Source of the DNA: Stentor coeruleus
Lineage: Eukaryota > Ciliophora > Heterotrichea > Heterotrichida > Stentoridae
NCBI GenBank assembly: GCA_001970955.1
Contig: MPUH01000733.1
Location: 1 to 37,861, forward strand
DNA length: 37,861 nt
Reading direction: 5' to 3'
Shown: positions 10,953 to 20,676 of the stretch, in pieces
Layout of the letters: every line of letters starts with the position of its first letter
Numbering within the stretch: the stretch's first letter is position 1
Position numbers and translations under genes: made by a program
Notes under the pieces: generated by a model
Told to the model about the DNA's origin: nothing
Seen by the model: the letters and a program-made list of their open reading frames with translations, nothing else
The model's database searches: none

Positions 10953-11052
10953 AATTTAGTTTAATTAAAAAATCTCATAACTTATTACAACAATAAATAC
11001 TTTATTTATAATAATATAATCCCTTATTATATTTATCTACATCTCAGCAGTT

Positions 11053-11820
11053 CTAAAATATAATTAAAGTTCTTGGCATAAGGGAAATAGCTTTAGAATG
11101 GGTTTCTTCATTAACATCATTTCCTGACAAAACAAATTTTTCAAGATTAAGTTCCCTTAGCATCACAACAATATTCAAGCATGCATCTTCAGTAAGAAGA
11201 TTATTCCCAAAGCCGAGCATTTTCAAATTTTTCAAGTTTTTTATACTGGAGACAATTTTAAAAGCTCCTTTATTTTCCATAGAATTCTCATCAAGGCCTA
11301 ATTTTTCAAGATTACTCAATTTACTAATTACATCAGCAATACAAAAAGCCCCTATTGTACCTATTTCATTAATATGTAACCATAGTTCCTTTAAAACTTT
11401 CATTTTTTTTAATGCTTTCGATAAATACATGCACCCATCTGGCCCAATATTATTTTCTTCCAATGATAAAACTTCTAAATTTTCAAGATTTCCAAGGTCT
11501 GTTGAGATATATTTCATACCTTCACTGCCAAGTTGAGATTTCCATAATTTGAGAACTTTGAGATTTTGGAAGAAAGGGAATAAGTGAAGCAAAAACTCTG
11601 CACGGTTTTTTTGTAAACTCACAAAATTAAGGTTTATAGTATCAGAATTGTATGAACCAAATTTTGATATTTGTTTATATATAATTTTGACCTTTTGATG
11701 CATAAATGACTTGTTGGAACTGTAATAAAGACGAAGATCTTCTAAAGAATGCTGGCTTGCATCATTTTGAATAATTAACTTTCTTGTATGGTAAACTTTC
11801 ATACAACAACCTACACCCAT
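11053..11820 (-). CDS. LRR (RNI-like) protein with N-terminal acylation motif, 255 aa
   Basis: Leucine-rich repeats of the ribonuclease-inhibitor type fill residues ~75-250. They recur about every 28 residues, with cores such as LEVLSLEENNIGPDGCMYL, LKELWLHINEIG, LEKLGLDENSMENKGA and LKMLGFGNNLLTEDACL. I start at 11820 because the protein then begins MGVGCCMK, a classic N-myristoylation motif with two palmitoylatable Cys. An in-frame ATG 30 codons upstream (11910) would bury that motif behind an Ile/Phe-rich leader that looks like translated 5' UTR. The protein therefore probably sits on the inner face of a membrane as a protein-binding platform. Partners cannot be inferred. Ends in TAG with no visible intron. 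Confidence 0.82.
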   Translation of the reverse strand: MGVGCCMKVYHTRKLIIQNDASQHSLEDLRLYYSSNKSFMHQKVKIIYKQISKFGSYNSDTINLNFVSLQKNRAEFLLHLFPFFQNLKVLKLWKSQLGSEGMKYISTDLGNLENLEVLSLEENNIGPDGCMYLSKALKKMKVLKELWLHINEIGTIGAFCIADVISKLSNLEKLGLDENSMENKGAFKIVSSIKNLKNLKMLGFGNNLLTEDACLNIVVMLRELNLEKFVLSGNDVNEETHSKAISLMPRTLIIF

Positions 11821-12706
11821 TATTATAAATTTGATATGATTGAATATGGTATAATTAATTATCGGAAAAATATTACTATGAATCCTAATTGCTAAACTAA
11901 AGGTAGGCATAGCCCTTAAGCTCCAGTTAAATTTAAATCGTACATAGTATTCAATATTGCTTTAGTTTTTTTAAGAAATCTTAAATGTCGATTTCTTTAT
12001 ACAAAATATTATTATAAAAAGCCATACTTTTGTAATCAGTATTTACAGATTTTCACCCTTTATTTATCTACAATCTTCTATTATGATTTCCTTTCGAAGA
12101 AAATCTATAATGCACATTGCTATTTTTTCACTCGATCTTGCATGATTATCAAAAATAATTAATTATAGCTATTTTTTTCCCCATTATTTACACCTTTATT
12201 CAATCATCCCATCATCAAAAACCTTATATTTCATCTCATCCTTTCACAAAACATTATTATTCATCTAACTCCTACAAGATACTATCATAAATTATTAAAA
12301 TTAAAAAATAAACTAAAGGCAAATAAAGATTTAAGTTTTTGATAACAATAGCAGAAGAGTTTTAAGTTTATAATTTTATTATCCTTCGCATCAGATTGAT
12401 TAAAGCATTAAGAGATGATGATACGCTAATAGAATTTATGCTAGTAAATATCATTTTGGTTGTGAAATAAGATACACTTTATATATATTTTTTATATCTC
12501 TAGTTACTTGATTATTTATCACAATTCTAGTTATTTTTATAGTCTTAAATTGTTTCTAACTGTTGTGATAGTCGATAATTTTATAATTTGTAATTTTTTC
12601 CTTAATATTTTTTTCAAATCTTACTATTACTATTTATTAACTCTAAATTTTCTGTATTTATCATACAATCCTTTTAATTTTAAACAAAATCTCTAATATA
12701 TAAACA
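11821..12706. other. Divergent spacer, no gene seen
   Basis: AT-rich. The part next to the LRR gene has few C, while ~12040-12300 is C-rich and G-poor on the plus strand, as before other plus-strand genes. A 62-codon open frame at 12508-12696 is Ile/Tyr/Phe/Asn-rich low-complexity translation and I do not believe it. The spacer must hold promoters for both flanking genes. Confidence 0.55.
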
Positions 12707-13447
12707 ATGTCAAAGCAGACTGATTTTCTAAAACCTATCGATACTCTTCATAGGAGAACGCATTCAAATAATATCAATGATATTAAAGGACTACAAATTG
12801 GACACCGTCGAACAATGTCAAACACAGCATTTGACTTTGCCAAAATTAACATCCAATCATTCCCAATTCCTAAAGACGAACCCTTAACTCCTGATTCTAT
12901 AGAAACTCCACACAAAAAGCCTTTACACAAAAAAAAGAAAGGCTTTTTCAGTCTTTTAAACGCAGCCTTATCGTATTTTAGTCAAGAATCGAAATTCCCA
13001 ATCGAATTTCCCCCTAGCGAATTAGACATTTTAAAATCTCATCTAGAAAAGCTTACAATAACATATAAAGAACTTGAAAAATCTAACAATAAACTAAATG
13101 ACGATTACGATAAAGTTAAGAAAAAAATAGAAAATCAATATCATAATAAAAAAACTCTAGAAACAAGTGTGAATGAACTAAAAAAATATACACAACAATT
13201 AGAAAATGATTTGAAGAAACTCACAGTTGAGATGAAAGTTGAGAAAAAACGAAATGAAAAGTTTACTTCTAGCTTAGTAGAACATGATAAAATCAGATTG
13301 AGTCCTCAGAATCAAGGCACAGATGATTCTGATAAAAAAAATAAGAAGAAAACTAATGAAATTGATAAACCCATGCCTAGGCCAATTAATTATAAGCCGA
13401 TTACTCAAAGGAGTATACGTAATTCGCGTGATGTGCTGAATAAATGA
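12707..13447 (+). CDS. Hypothetical coiled-coil protein with twin RRTxSN motifs, 246 aa
   Basis: Family not recognised. The N-terminus carries two near-identical basic Ser motifs, HRRTHSN (residues 15-21) and HRRTMSN (33-39), 18 residues apart. Both fit the R-R-x-S consensus of PKA/PKG/AGC kinases. A proline-rich linker (PKDEPLTPDSIETPHKKP) and a basic patch (KKKKGFF) follow. Residues ~103-195 form a long coiled coil (HLEKLTITYKELEKSNNKL and on). The tail is Lys-rich and disordered. The layout resembles a phospho-regulated adaptor or cytoskeletal linker; that is inference. It starts at the first ATG after a C-rich leader and ends at TGA. Confidence 0.8.
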   Translation: MSKQTDFLKPIDTLHRRTHSNNINDIKGLQIGHRRTMSNTAFDFAKINIQSFPIPKDEPLTPDSIETPHKKPLHKKKKGFFSLLNAALSYFSQESKFPIEFPPSELDILKSHLEKLTITYKELEKSNNKLNDDYDKVKKKIENQYHNKKTLETSVNELKKYTQQLENDLKKLTVEMKVEKKRNEKFTSSLVEHDKIRLSPQNQGTDDSDKKNKKKTNEIDKPMPRPINYKPITQRSIRNSRDVLNK

Positions 13448-14389
13448 TTAATAGTTTTGATCAAAATTAATACTTACTGAAATATGTATACGTGAAGAAT
13501 TGAACAGAAAATTTCACAAATTAAAGCCAAATATTTTTATAAAACATGAATAATTTAATGAAATACTATAAATTGTCAACTTGAATATATACTGTAAATT
13601 TTATTAGATTCAAATAAAGGATTTTATTAACTGTTTATATAATCATTATTTATTTTGACTTATAAAACTGATTAAATTATGCTACTTACAATTTAGTGTT
13701 GTTTATTTTATGTACTTAGAAAATTAAGATTTAAATAAAGTTTTTTATTAAGCTGAGCAATGATTTTAATTAGATTTGTATATATTTTATACCTGAGATT
13801 ACTCAATAATATAAATTTCACAATTTTTTATATTACTACATAACAAAATCATATTTACTTAAAAAGTTATATATTTCATGACTACTTTTGAGTAGTATTT
13901 TAAACTGATCATATCAACTTCAAATTTTCTAATAAAATACTCAATATTTATACAAAATTCATATCATCCACAGGAATTAGTATATCAAACTAAAACCATC
14001 AAGTCAAATAAGCAATGTTTGATACACAAAAATTCTCACATACTCTTTACTTACCTAAACAAGCCAAATAATCATAAAATATATATAAAAATTCACATTT
14101 TATTTATAAACAATAAGATGTGCAAGTATATCGTATCTCAATAATAATAATAATATTTACAGATTAGGAATTTACTGTGCCAAAAGGAATACTTTTGAGC
14201 TCAAATTTTTTTATTCTAATATATCTATCCTACAAATATACACAAGTAGTGCTCATTATTAGATAAACAGGTCGAGTAGACTTTTCATACTTACTTTCTA
14301 ACATCTTTTTTGCTTAAATACAAGCATTTCATTAGCTTTCTCATTAGATTTCAAATGTTAATTTAATTCATTCTTTTACTTATATAAAA
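13448..14389. other. Spacer between plus-strand genes, no gene seen
   Basis: Very AT-rich, no reading frame or RNA gene that I can support. The last few hundred bases turn C-rich before the next ATG. Confidence 0.55.
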
Positions 14390-15481
14390 ATGCTAAAACT
14401 CTATCTCAGCCTTACATTCCTGATCCTATCTCAAGCAATGGACATCTATATTGAAAATGAATGCTATTCTTTCTCATGCGAAAACCGTCTACTACAAAAT
14501 TCAATAGAAAATTGTGTTGAAGTTAATGCTAATAAGACTGAAATCATATTTAGAGGATGTGATATTAGAAGCGAACTAGCTTGCGACTATTTTGCTTATT
14601 ATGATCAACCAGAAAAAGATTGGGAAAACATTACTTGTGGATCTGCGCCGAAAGAAAAGTCAGATTGTGAAGCCCAAAATATAAGAGAAACAGGAGAATC
14701 TTGTTGCTCTGAAATAAACTGCATATCAGGTAATTGTGTCAATTACATTTGCAAAGGAAAATATTCAGGAAGTCGATGCGCTTCATCTGAAGAATGCTTA
14801 CCTTCTAACTATTGTGCAGATGATTATACATGTAAACAATTGATGAAATATGGAGACACTTGTACAAAAGATGAAGAATGTCCTATAGGTGGGGGTTGTG
14901 ATTATGGAATATGCACAGAATTATTTTCTTTAATAATTGGGAATATTACATCTGATCACAAATTCTGTCAGAGCAATTTTACAGTAGATGGAAAATGTGA
15001 TATTTTGACAGTGAAAATTTCTGGATCTGAGTATCTTTTATATACCCCTTTTATGTGTAGTGAAGGGGATATATGTGAGTATTATTTGTCAAATGATACA
15101 CTTTATGATAAAACTCCTTGTAAATGCGCAGGATATAAAAATTTACCTGAAGGATTTTGTGGGGATCATTTACTTTATGTGACTTCTGTTATGGATTTTG
15201 TGATTTCTGAGCTTAAATATAGTACATCTGACTGTTCTGGTTATAAGACACATACTGATCAGCCTAAATATCTTTATGAGTGCAAGTCTATATCTGCTGA
15301 AAAGTATACTTTCTGGGAAAATACATATTTTCAGTCTCGATATTGGAACTTATTTGTTACAGGCTCTCTTGATGAATGCGCTTCAAACTTTGATCTTTGG
15401 GATCCTTTTTATACATACCGAGATTATGCATTTAGTTTTTATCTTTATTTCTCTAGTGGCTTTATGCTTTTATTTTATTAG
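14390..15481 (+). CDS. Cys-rich secreted or surface protein, 363 aa
   Basis: A signal peptide (MLKLYLSLTFLILSQA, 1-16) precedes a Cys-rich ectodomain. Residues ~90-180 hold closely spaced cysteines (SCCSEINCISGNCVNYICKG, GSRCASSEECLPSNYCADD, YGDTCTKDEECPIGGGCDYG), a pattern like dickkopf-type Cys-rich repeats found widely in ciliate surface proteins. The C-terminal ~25 residues are aromatic and hydrophobic (FSFYLYFSSGFMLLFY) and end at the stop with no basic tail, which fits a GPI-attachment signal better than an ordinary TM anchor. The protein is probably displayed on the cell surface. Function unknown; no enzyme motif is visible. Confidence 0.82.
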   Translation: MLKLYLSLTFLILSQAMDIYIENECYSFSCENRLLQNSIENCVEVNANKTEIIFRGCDIRSELACDYFAYYDQPEKDWENITCGSAPKEKSDCEAQNIRETGESCCSEINCISGNCVNYICKGKYSGSRCASSEECLPSNYCADDYTCKQLMKYGDTCTKDEECPIGGGCDYGICTELFSLIIGNITSDHKFCQSNFTVDGKCDILTVKISGSEYLLYTPFMCSEGDICEYYLSNDTLYDKTPCKCAGYKNLPEGFCGDHLLYVTSVMDFVISELKYSTSDCSGYKTHTDQPKYLYECKSISAEKYTFWENTYFQSRYWNLFVTGSLDECASNFDLWDPFYTYRDYAFSFYLYFSSGFMLLFY

Positions 15482-16611
15482 GTAGATTAACAATTTTACT
15501 TATAAATTTGTGTGGTAATTTTTATATGAAATTCTTTATCAGGATTGGATTTTATTATATTAAAGCTACTTTTTCCTTTTAATCGCATAATGCTTCTGTA
15601 TTGAATAAGTAAATTGTTTGATAAACGAAATATTAACTGATGATGGATTAGGAAATAGGCTAGGTTTCATATATGGAGAAAGTTTATGGATCTGATTTGA
15701 AAAATAGATTTTGCATGATGATATCAGTGATAATTTGCTTATATTTTTGATATTGATTCTCCCTATGATTATTTCAAATACTGCCACGAATACGATTTTT
15801 AAAGTTAGGCAAACCTTTTGACTGTATTTAAATCTTATTGATTGAGTTAAAGTGATATACATTTTTCTAATTTTCTAGTAGCTTAAATGATAAGTGTTGT
15901 GTATAGATATGAGATTGAAAGCAGAATGATTTAAGATTTTGTTGATATTCAATAAATTTAATCATATCAGAAATGCTAATTTAATATTGATTTAGGCTAA
16001 TTCAATATAATTTTATATTTTTATTATAACTCTTGCTATTGAAACTTATGCTTAAAACTACTAAATCTTTTATATTATCGAGATAGAAATCTAAACTTGT
16101 GTTTAAATTGTAATGCTCTGGTTTATTATAAATTGTTTCCATATTATTAGTTTTCTTCTTCTAATAAAATAAATGAATACTAGCCTTATCAGATAATACT
16201 CTAAAAAAAATTATAATATGATACTTTTTAAAATTGATTAACTATTTATAGTAGGAATAAAGACCTGTCTTGACTAAATTTAAATAAATTATCTTCTAAG
16301 AAGCAAGGGTTATAATATATATAATAAATCAAAATTTATCTAATATTTAGGTAAAAATTGAAAGTATGTTCAGAAATTAAAACTAAAAAATACTGAAAAT
16401 CCTACTTATTATTTTAATCTTGAATAATTAAAGTTTACTATTAATTAAATGATGTTAAAATAGAGTTAAACTTTCTCAGATATTAAGTTATTATCAAATT
16501 AGTACAACGCATATTCTTATTTTGATGTGCATTATCATTTATTAAGATTTTTTGCAATGCTTTGAATAGATGCTTGGCCCTATTTTGATTAAGATAGAAA
16601 TACTATCATAA
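15482..16611. other. Convergent spacer, no gene seen
   Basis: Lies between the ends of the Cys-rich gene and the PP2C gene. G/T-rich on the plus strand just after the first gene, then AT-rich. A 98-codon minus-strand frame (15566-15862) has an Ile/Ser/Lys-rich composition typical of translated spacer and no family signal. Confidence 0.55.
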
Positions 16612-16854
16612 CTATCTATTTAAATACACTAAAATGACAGTAATATCATCAACCAAAGAGTTGAAATGTTGTTTCCATCTCATCCACGCAAGGGCCGAAA
16701 GTTTTTCACCAGCTTTTTTCGCATCCCCANAAAACTCTATCTATTTAAATACACTAAAATGACAGTAATATCATCAACCAAAGAGTTGAAATGTTGTTTC
16801 CATCTCATCCACGCAAGGGCCGAAAGTTTTTCACCAGCTTTTTTCGCATCCCCA
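16612..16854. repeat. 118-bp exact direct repeat flanking a single N (probable contig join)
   Basis: 16612-16729 recurs exactly at 16737-16854, separated by N (16730) and AAAACT. The repeat covers the last ~39 codons of the PP2C gene, so that gene's end is present twice. Together with the two other N-flanked repeats this is best read as an unresolved overlap between contigs. Confidence 0.85.
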
Positions 16855-17876
16855 TCACACTTATTAACAAGATTCACAGCCTCCTGGCTACTAATAAATT
16901 CCCAAACCCCGTCACTACAAATAAGAATAAACAAGTCATCATTTGTCAAATCTAAAGATAAAACATCAGGCTCACAAATCACTCCCAACCCTGCTGACAA
17001 TTTATCTCCAATACTCCTACTCATATTCAGTCCAGGATAGTTTTCCCCAGGAAAAAACACTCTATAAGGTGAATCTTCAGATAACTGTCTAATTTCACCT
17101 CCAAATTTTTTAATTCTTTCATTTTCTTCAGGTAGATTAGGCCTATGATCTTTTGTCAAAATTTTAGCTTTAATCTCATTGCCTATAGATTGTGCAAGTA
17201 CAGCTCTTGAATCTCCAACATGGGCAATACAAAGTTTTCTTTTACTCATATAAGCTAGAGTTGCAGTAGTCCCAGAAATTGAACAGTTAAAAGTTTTGTT
17301 TGAAGATTCACTTTCATGAATTAAAAGATTATTACAGTCTTTAAATGATTTTTGAAAGACCTCTTCAGGATTGATTTCCCATTCTGGATGATTGGATATT
17401 ATAGTAGGTAAGGCTTTGTGAACGTAATTAGAAATATCGTGACCAAATGGACCATGGCCATCAAAAACTCCAAAAAGAATGGCTTGATTGTCTATAGCAA
17501 CAAAATAATCGTCTTGGTTTGGACAATCTGGCTTTAGACCTTTTTTACATGTCACTGAGATACCTAATTCAGATAATATTTGAGGATTTACTTCTTCTCG
17601 ATTAGTTGACATGCGTTTTTCTTCAAAACCTTGTTGTTTAGATGTTGATAATAGTCCTTCTAAGATTATTTTTTCTTTAAAAAGCATGAGACTACCTTGT
17701 TCAGACTTTCCTTTACTTGGCTTTATGGAATCATTTATTTGAGAGTCAGGGTTGTCTAATTGTAATTTGCTTGCTTGCTCATGAGTCATGACAATTGAAC
17801 TGAATTTACGTTTTAAAAGTGTAGCATCAAGGCTTTCAGCGTCTACTTTAAGTTTCTTATGTACACAGGCACCCAT
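16737..17876 (-). CDS. PP2C-family Ser/Thr phosphatase, N-terminally acylated, 379 aa
   Basis: A metal-dependent protein phosphatase. Motifs in order: QDDYFVA (121-127), FGVFDGHGPFGHD (135-147, metal-binding DGH), HVGDSRAVLA, TKDHRPNLPEE, MSRSIGD, DLFILICSDGVWEF (metal Asp) and the closing DDITVILVYLNR, where family members usually end. I start at 17876, giving MGACVHKK, a myristoylation site with a nearby Cys. An in-frame ATG nine codons upstream (17903) would destroy it. Residues 11-100 are a family-external, polar N-terminal extension. The gene should act at membranes, reversing Ser/Thr phosphorylation; the substrate is unknown. Its 3' end falls in the duplicated segment around the N at 16730, so the sequence after the stop is uncertain but the protein is not. 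Confidence 0.95.
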   Translation of the reverse strand: MGACVHKKLKVDAESLDATLLKRKFSSIVMTHEQASKLQLDNPDSQINDSIKPSKGKSEQGSLMLFKEKIILEGLLSTSKQQGFEEKRMSTNREEVNPQILSELGISVTCKKGLKPDCPNQDDYFVAIDNQAILFGVFDGHGPFGHDISNYVHKALPTIISNHPEWEINPEEVFQKSFKDCNNLLIHESESSNKTFNCSISGTTATLAYMSKRKLCIAHVGDSRAVLAQSIGNEIKAKILTKDHRPNLPEENERIKKFGGEIRQLSEDSPYRVFFPGENYPGLNMSRSIGDKLSAGLGVICEPDVLSLDLTNDDLFILICSDGVWEFISSQEAVNLVNKCDGDAKKAGEKLSALAWMRWKQHFNSLVDDITVILVYLNR

Positions 17877-18212
17877 AGTTTTATATTGCTTTACAAATGG
17901 CAAGTATTTTATTAAATTTATTTTAAGATAGCAAGGAATATATTAAGAAGTCTATAAAATGTTAGAAATTTTTAGGTAAAGAAGAGGGAAGTTGAAGGAA
18001 GTTGTTTGGAATGATGGAATATGCGAATTTTTTAAAAAAAGTTTGAGGAAGAAGAGAGATGTAAGAATTTATAAAATGATTCTATGTTTATATATTCTGT
18101 GGCTATATATTAAACGTAATAAACTAAAACATTCAAGGATTTTTAAATATCATTAATATCAAAACAATTTCACCAGCTAATTCTATTAAATTATTAATTA
18201 TAATAGGTATAA
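17877..18212. other. Short spacer between minus-strand genes
   Basis: Nothing coding. The PP2C-proximal half is A/G-rich on the plus strand (pyrimidine-rich on the coding strand), like other 5' flanks here. Confidence 0.5.
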
Positions 18213-19025
18213 TTATACTTTACCAATTCTTGCAGGAACTCTAGTTCTATCATTATAGCATTGAGTAGTTGTAAAGTCTTTAATTTCCAGAGCACTTTCA
18301 AGATCCTTTAAAATGCTTATCCAAGGAACATCTACTTCTCCACCTTCCTCCATTGATTTTTCTCTAAACTGTTTTTCTGCTTCATTTGCTAAATGTTTTC
18401 TGTTGATCTTAAAGTTTTTTGATAATGCCAAACATCGATTATTTCTTGGTAACAACACAGGGGAAGGTGTTCTAGATGCTCCTGTTGTTGATTCATCACA
18501 CAACTGAAATACTGATTTTGTCATAATTTCATTTTCTCTTCTAAATGGTGAATCAGCCTCAGACACAATTTGTTTTTTAGAAAAACTTCCTTTTTTCAAA
18601 TCGATATTTTTACCAGAGTTACGTATTGAGGTTCTCACTGCTCGTGTTGGAATATTTTTTTCATCATTTAACTCGTATGGCATACACAAAGTGTCTACTT
18701 TTCCAATTGTTGGAATCGAAAACAATTGTTCATTTTCTTTAAGCTTGGAATAAGATGAGCAAATAGGGTCTTTTTTAGGTGGACTGGAGAATGGTGTGAG
18801 AGATCTTCGGTAGGAAGGCCTTTGGAACACAGTTTTAATAGTTTGATTAATTTCACTTTGATCTGGAGTATAACATCTCAAATTATAGGTTTTTTTTCTT
18901 GTAAACCTTGAAGGTTGGGCTTGGGGGCTATTTTGAATAGATTTTCTTGGATCCTGAAATGAAGTTCGTTCCTTGACTGATGTAAATACTCTTTTTATCC
19001 CGGAGACCTTTTGACTACGTTTCAT
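18213..19025 (-). CDS. Hypothetical disordered Ser/Pro/Arg-rich protein, 270 aa
   Basis: No domain recognised. Basic and Ser/Thr-rich through most of its length, with proline-directed sites (RRSLTPFSSPPKK, SRTPSPVLLPRN) and Arg-Ser/Arg-Thr clusters (AVRTSIRNSGKN). The only region that looks ordered is the C-terminal ~65 residues, where a charged helix (ANEAEKQFREKSMEEGG) is followed by VPWISILKDLESALEI. It may be a phosphorylated scaffold or microtubule-associated protein; this is a guess from composition. It starts at the first ATG after an AT-rich leader and ends at TAA, with no intron seen. Confidence 0.75.
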   Translation of the reverse strand: MKRSQKVSGIKRVFTSVKERTSFQDPRKSIQNSPQAQPSRFTRKKTYNLRCYTPDQSEINQTIKTVFQRPSYRRSLTPFSSPPKKDPICSSYSKLKENEQLFSIPTIGKVDTLCMPYELNDEKNIPTRAVRTSIRNSGKNIDLKKGSFSKKQIVSEADSPFRRENEIMTKSVFQLCDESTTGASRTPSPVLLPRNNRCLALSKNFKINRKHLANEAEKQFREKSMEEGGEVDVPWISILKDLESALEIKDFTTTQCYNDRTRVPARIGKV

Positions 19026-19713
19026 ATTGTTATTTAAGGTTAATAATTGAATAAAAACTCATAGTTAATTTTGTTGAATGATAAATTTTGATTTGTTAGA
19101 TATATGATGATAAAATAAGTAAATTAGTTGATTTAATAATTATTATTATTAGAGAAAATTACAAATTATAACTAAAGGCATTTATCCTATCATTTTTTAT
19201 TAACTTCTGTGCATTTAATCGAATAACAAATGCAAAATTTTCAAAAAGTTATTAACCAGATGATTGTGTTGTAAAAATGATTATTAAAATAAAGTGTGTA
19301 CAAAAAGTGCTTAAAGTAGCCAATCACAAAAAATTACTGCTTAAAAAACCAAAACTCTGAAGCACTGACCCTATTCAAAGGTAAAAATAATACAAATTTC
19401 TAGAAGATTTTCACAAAATATCTAAAATCTCAATTTTACCACCAAAACTACAAAATAAGCTACTAAAATCCAAATAAACCCTAAAACTCAAATAATTCTC
19501 ACATAATTTCAATTTAATCCANTAAACCCTAAAACTCAAATAATTCTCACATAATTTCAATTTAATCCACATAAAAAATCTCTTTCAACAAGCACAACAC
19601 TTAAAAAATCACATTCCATATTTTCTTAATCTCACACAAAAAATCTTGTAAACAACTTAAGTTCTTTTTAATCAAATCTTTATAAGATACCCTTATCTAA
19701 CTCAACCTAAAAT
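19026..19713. other. Spacer with duplicated segment, no gene seen
   Basis: Contains the N-flanked repeat at 19475-19569. The part next to the DP gene end (about 19320-19700) is C-rich and G-poor on the plus strand, the usual look of a 3' flank of a minus-strand gene here. Confidence 0.55.
19475..19569. repeat. 47-bp exact direct repeat flanking a single N (probable contig join)
   Basis: 19475-19521 recurs exactly at 19523-19569 with only the N at 19522 between them. Third case of the same layout in the window, and no gene is touched. Confidence 0.8.
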
Positions 19714-20415
19714 TTAAATACAAACATTATTCTTAATAAAAAGTTCTCTATAATCTTTTTCGCTACTCTCATCTGTCTTCATACAAGACTTATCCAACAA
19801 AGAAAAAATTTCTTGAGGGAAATGGTCGCTGATTTCTGTTGTCGTAAACTTATGCATATTCATTTGAGCAAGTATATGACAATCACTAAGTATCGTAAAT
19901 GGAGACGATGAGCTTATCAAAGTCTTATCTTCAAAAAAATGCATATTTGGTTTAGTATCTCCACATACCACCAAACAGGGTAATTCTACAACATCAGCAT
20001 TTTTTTTAATTTCTTGATTTCTTTGTATAAGTTTATGCAAAGCTACAAATTGCATCACATTTTCACCCAAACGCTTTCTTTTCGCTTCAATATCTATTTT
20101 TTTCTGAGATATTTTTTCATGAAAATTACTCAAGTCTTCTTTGTCAACAAGACCTCTATACTTGATTTCATTTCGATTTTTCGAGATAATTGACAATGCA
20201 TGGAGGACGTTTAATGCATCATAAACTCGACGTTGGATATTCTTGAATTCTGCGTCAAAGGATTCGTTGGGAAAGCTATGGATTATGTCACGGGCAATTT
20301 GATTACCTGTAGTTTTATCAGTTGATCTAACATGCTCAAGGACTTGCCTACTAAGGTTGATGAGCTTTTTGTTTCGATCCTGGAGCGGGGATTTCAGAAT
20401 GGGTAAGTCGTTCAT
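19714..20415 (-). CDS. DP: DP-family transcription factor (E2F dimerisation partner), 233 aa
   Basis: DP proteins pair with E2F and bind TTTSSCGC sites to control S-phase genes. Residues ~17-90 are the winged-helix DNA-binding domain, with IQRRVYDALNVLHALSIISK (60-79) containing the diagnostic RRVYD, and KNRNEIKYRGL closing it as in TFDP1. Residues ~92-140 form the coiled-coil dimerisation helix (KIDIEAKRKRLGENVMQF). A marked-box-like region follows (VELPCLVVCGDT, then PFTILSDCHILAQM). It is shorter than animal DP1, lacking the long N-terminal extension and acidic tail. A possible 15-nt intron GTATTTAAATTTTAG lies at the very end and would change only the last residue (NNVCI to NNVC). An EAPP gene and an E2F-type site are in the same window but not adjacent. 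Confidence 0.92.
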   Translation of the reverse strand: MNDLPILKSPLQDRNKKLINLSRQVLEHVRSTDKTTGNQIARDIIHSFPNESFDAEFKNIQRRVYDALNVLHALSIISKNRNEIKYRGLVDKEDLSNFHEKISQKKIDIEAKRKRLGENVMQFVALHKLIQRNQEIKKNADVVELPCLVVCGDTKPNMHFFEDKTLISSSSPFTILSDCHILAQMNMHKFTTTEISDHFPQEIFSLLDKSCMKTDESSEKDYRELFIKNNVCI

Positions 20416-20676
20416 ACTATACTGATTATCAGATGTGAAAATTCTGGTCCTAGTTCAGGAAATCTTTATGATAAATTCATACTAACAAGTTTTTAATATT
20501 ATGTTTTAAGTATTTTAGAAACACTTAAAACTACTTATGTATTATTTCACTAAAGGTGCCATAATATTAAATATGATATAAAAGAATATAATAAAACACA
20601 TAATTTTATATAACCATCTTCAAAGCTCTCTCTTGATCAATTCATAAATTAGTTATATTTTTAGTACCTATAATTA

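Noticed and set aside
12508..12696. 62-codon plus-strand frame before the coiled-coil gene
   Set aside because: Tyr/Phe/Ile/Asn-rich translation of AT-rich leader, no conserved motif.
15566..15862. 98-codon minus-strand frame in the convergent spacer
   Set aside because: Composition of translated spacer, no recognised domain, although one hydrophobic stretch is present.
19475..19569. Telomere-like repeats suggested by AAACCCTAAAACTC
   Set aside because: Only two copies, which come from the N-flanked duplication; no array.
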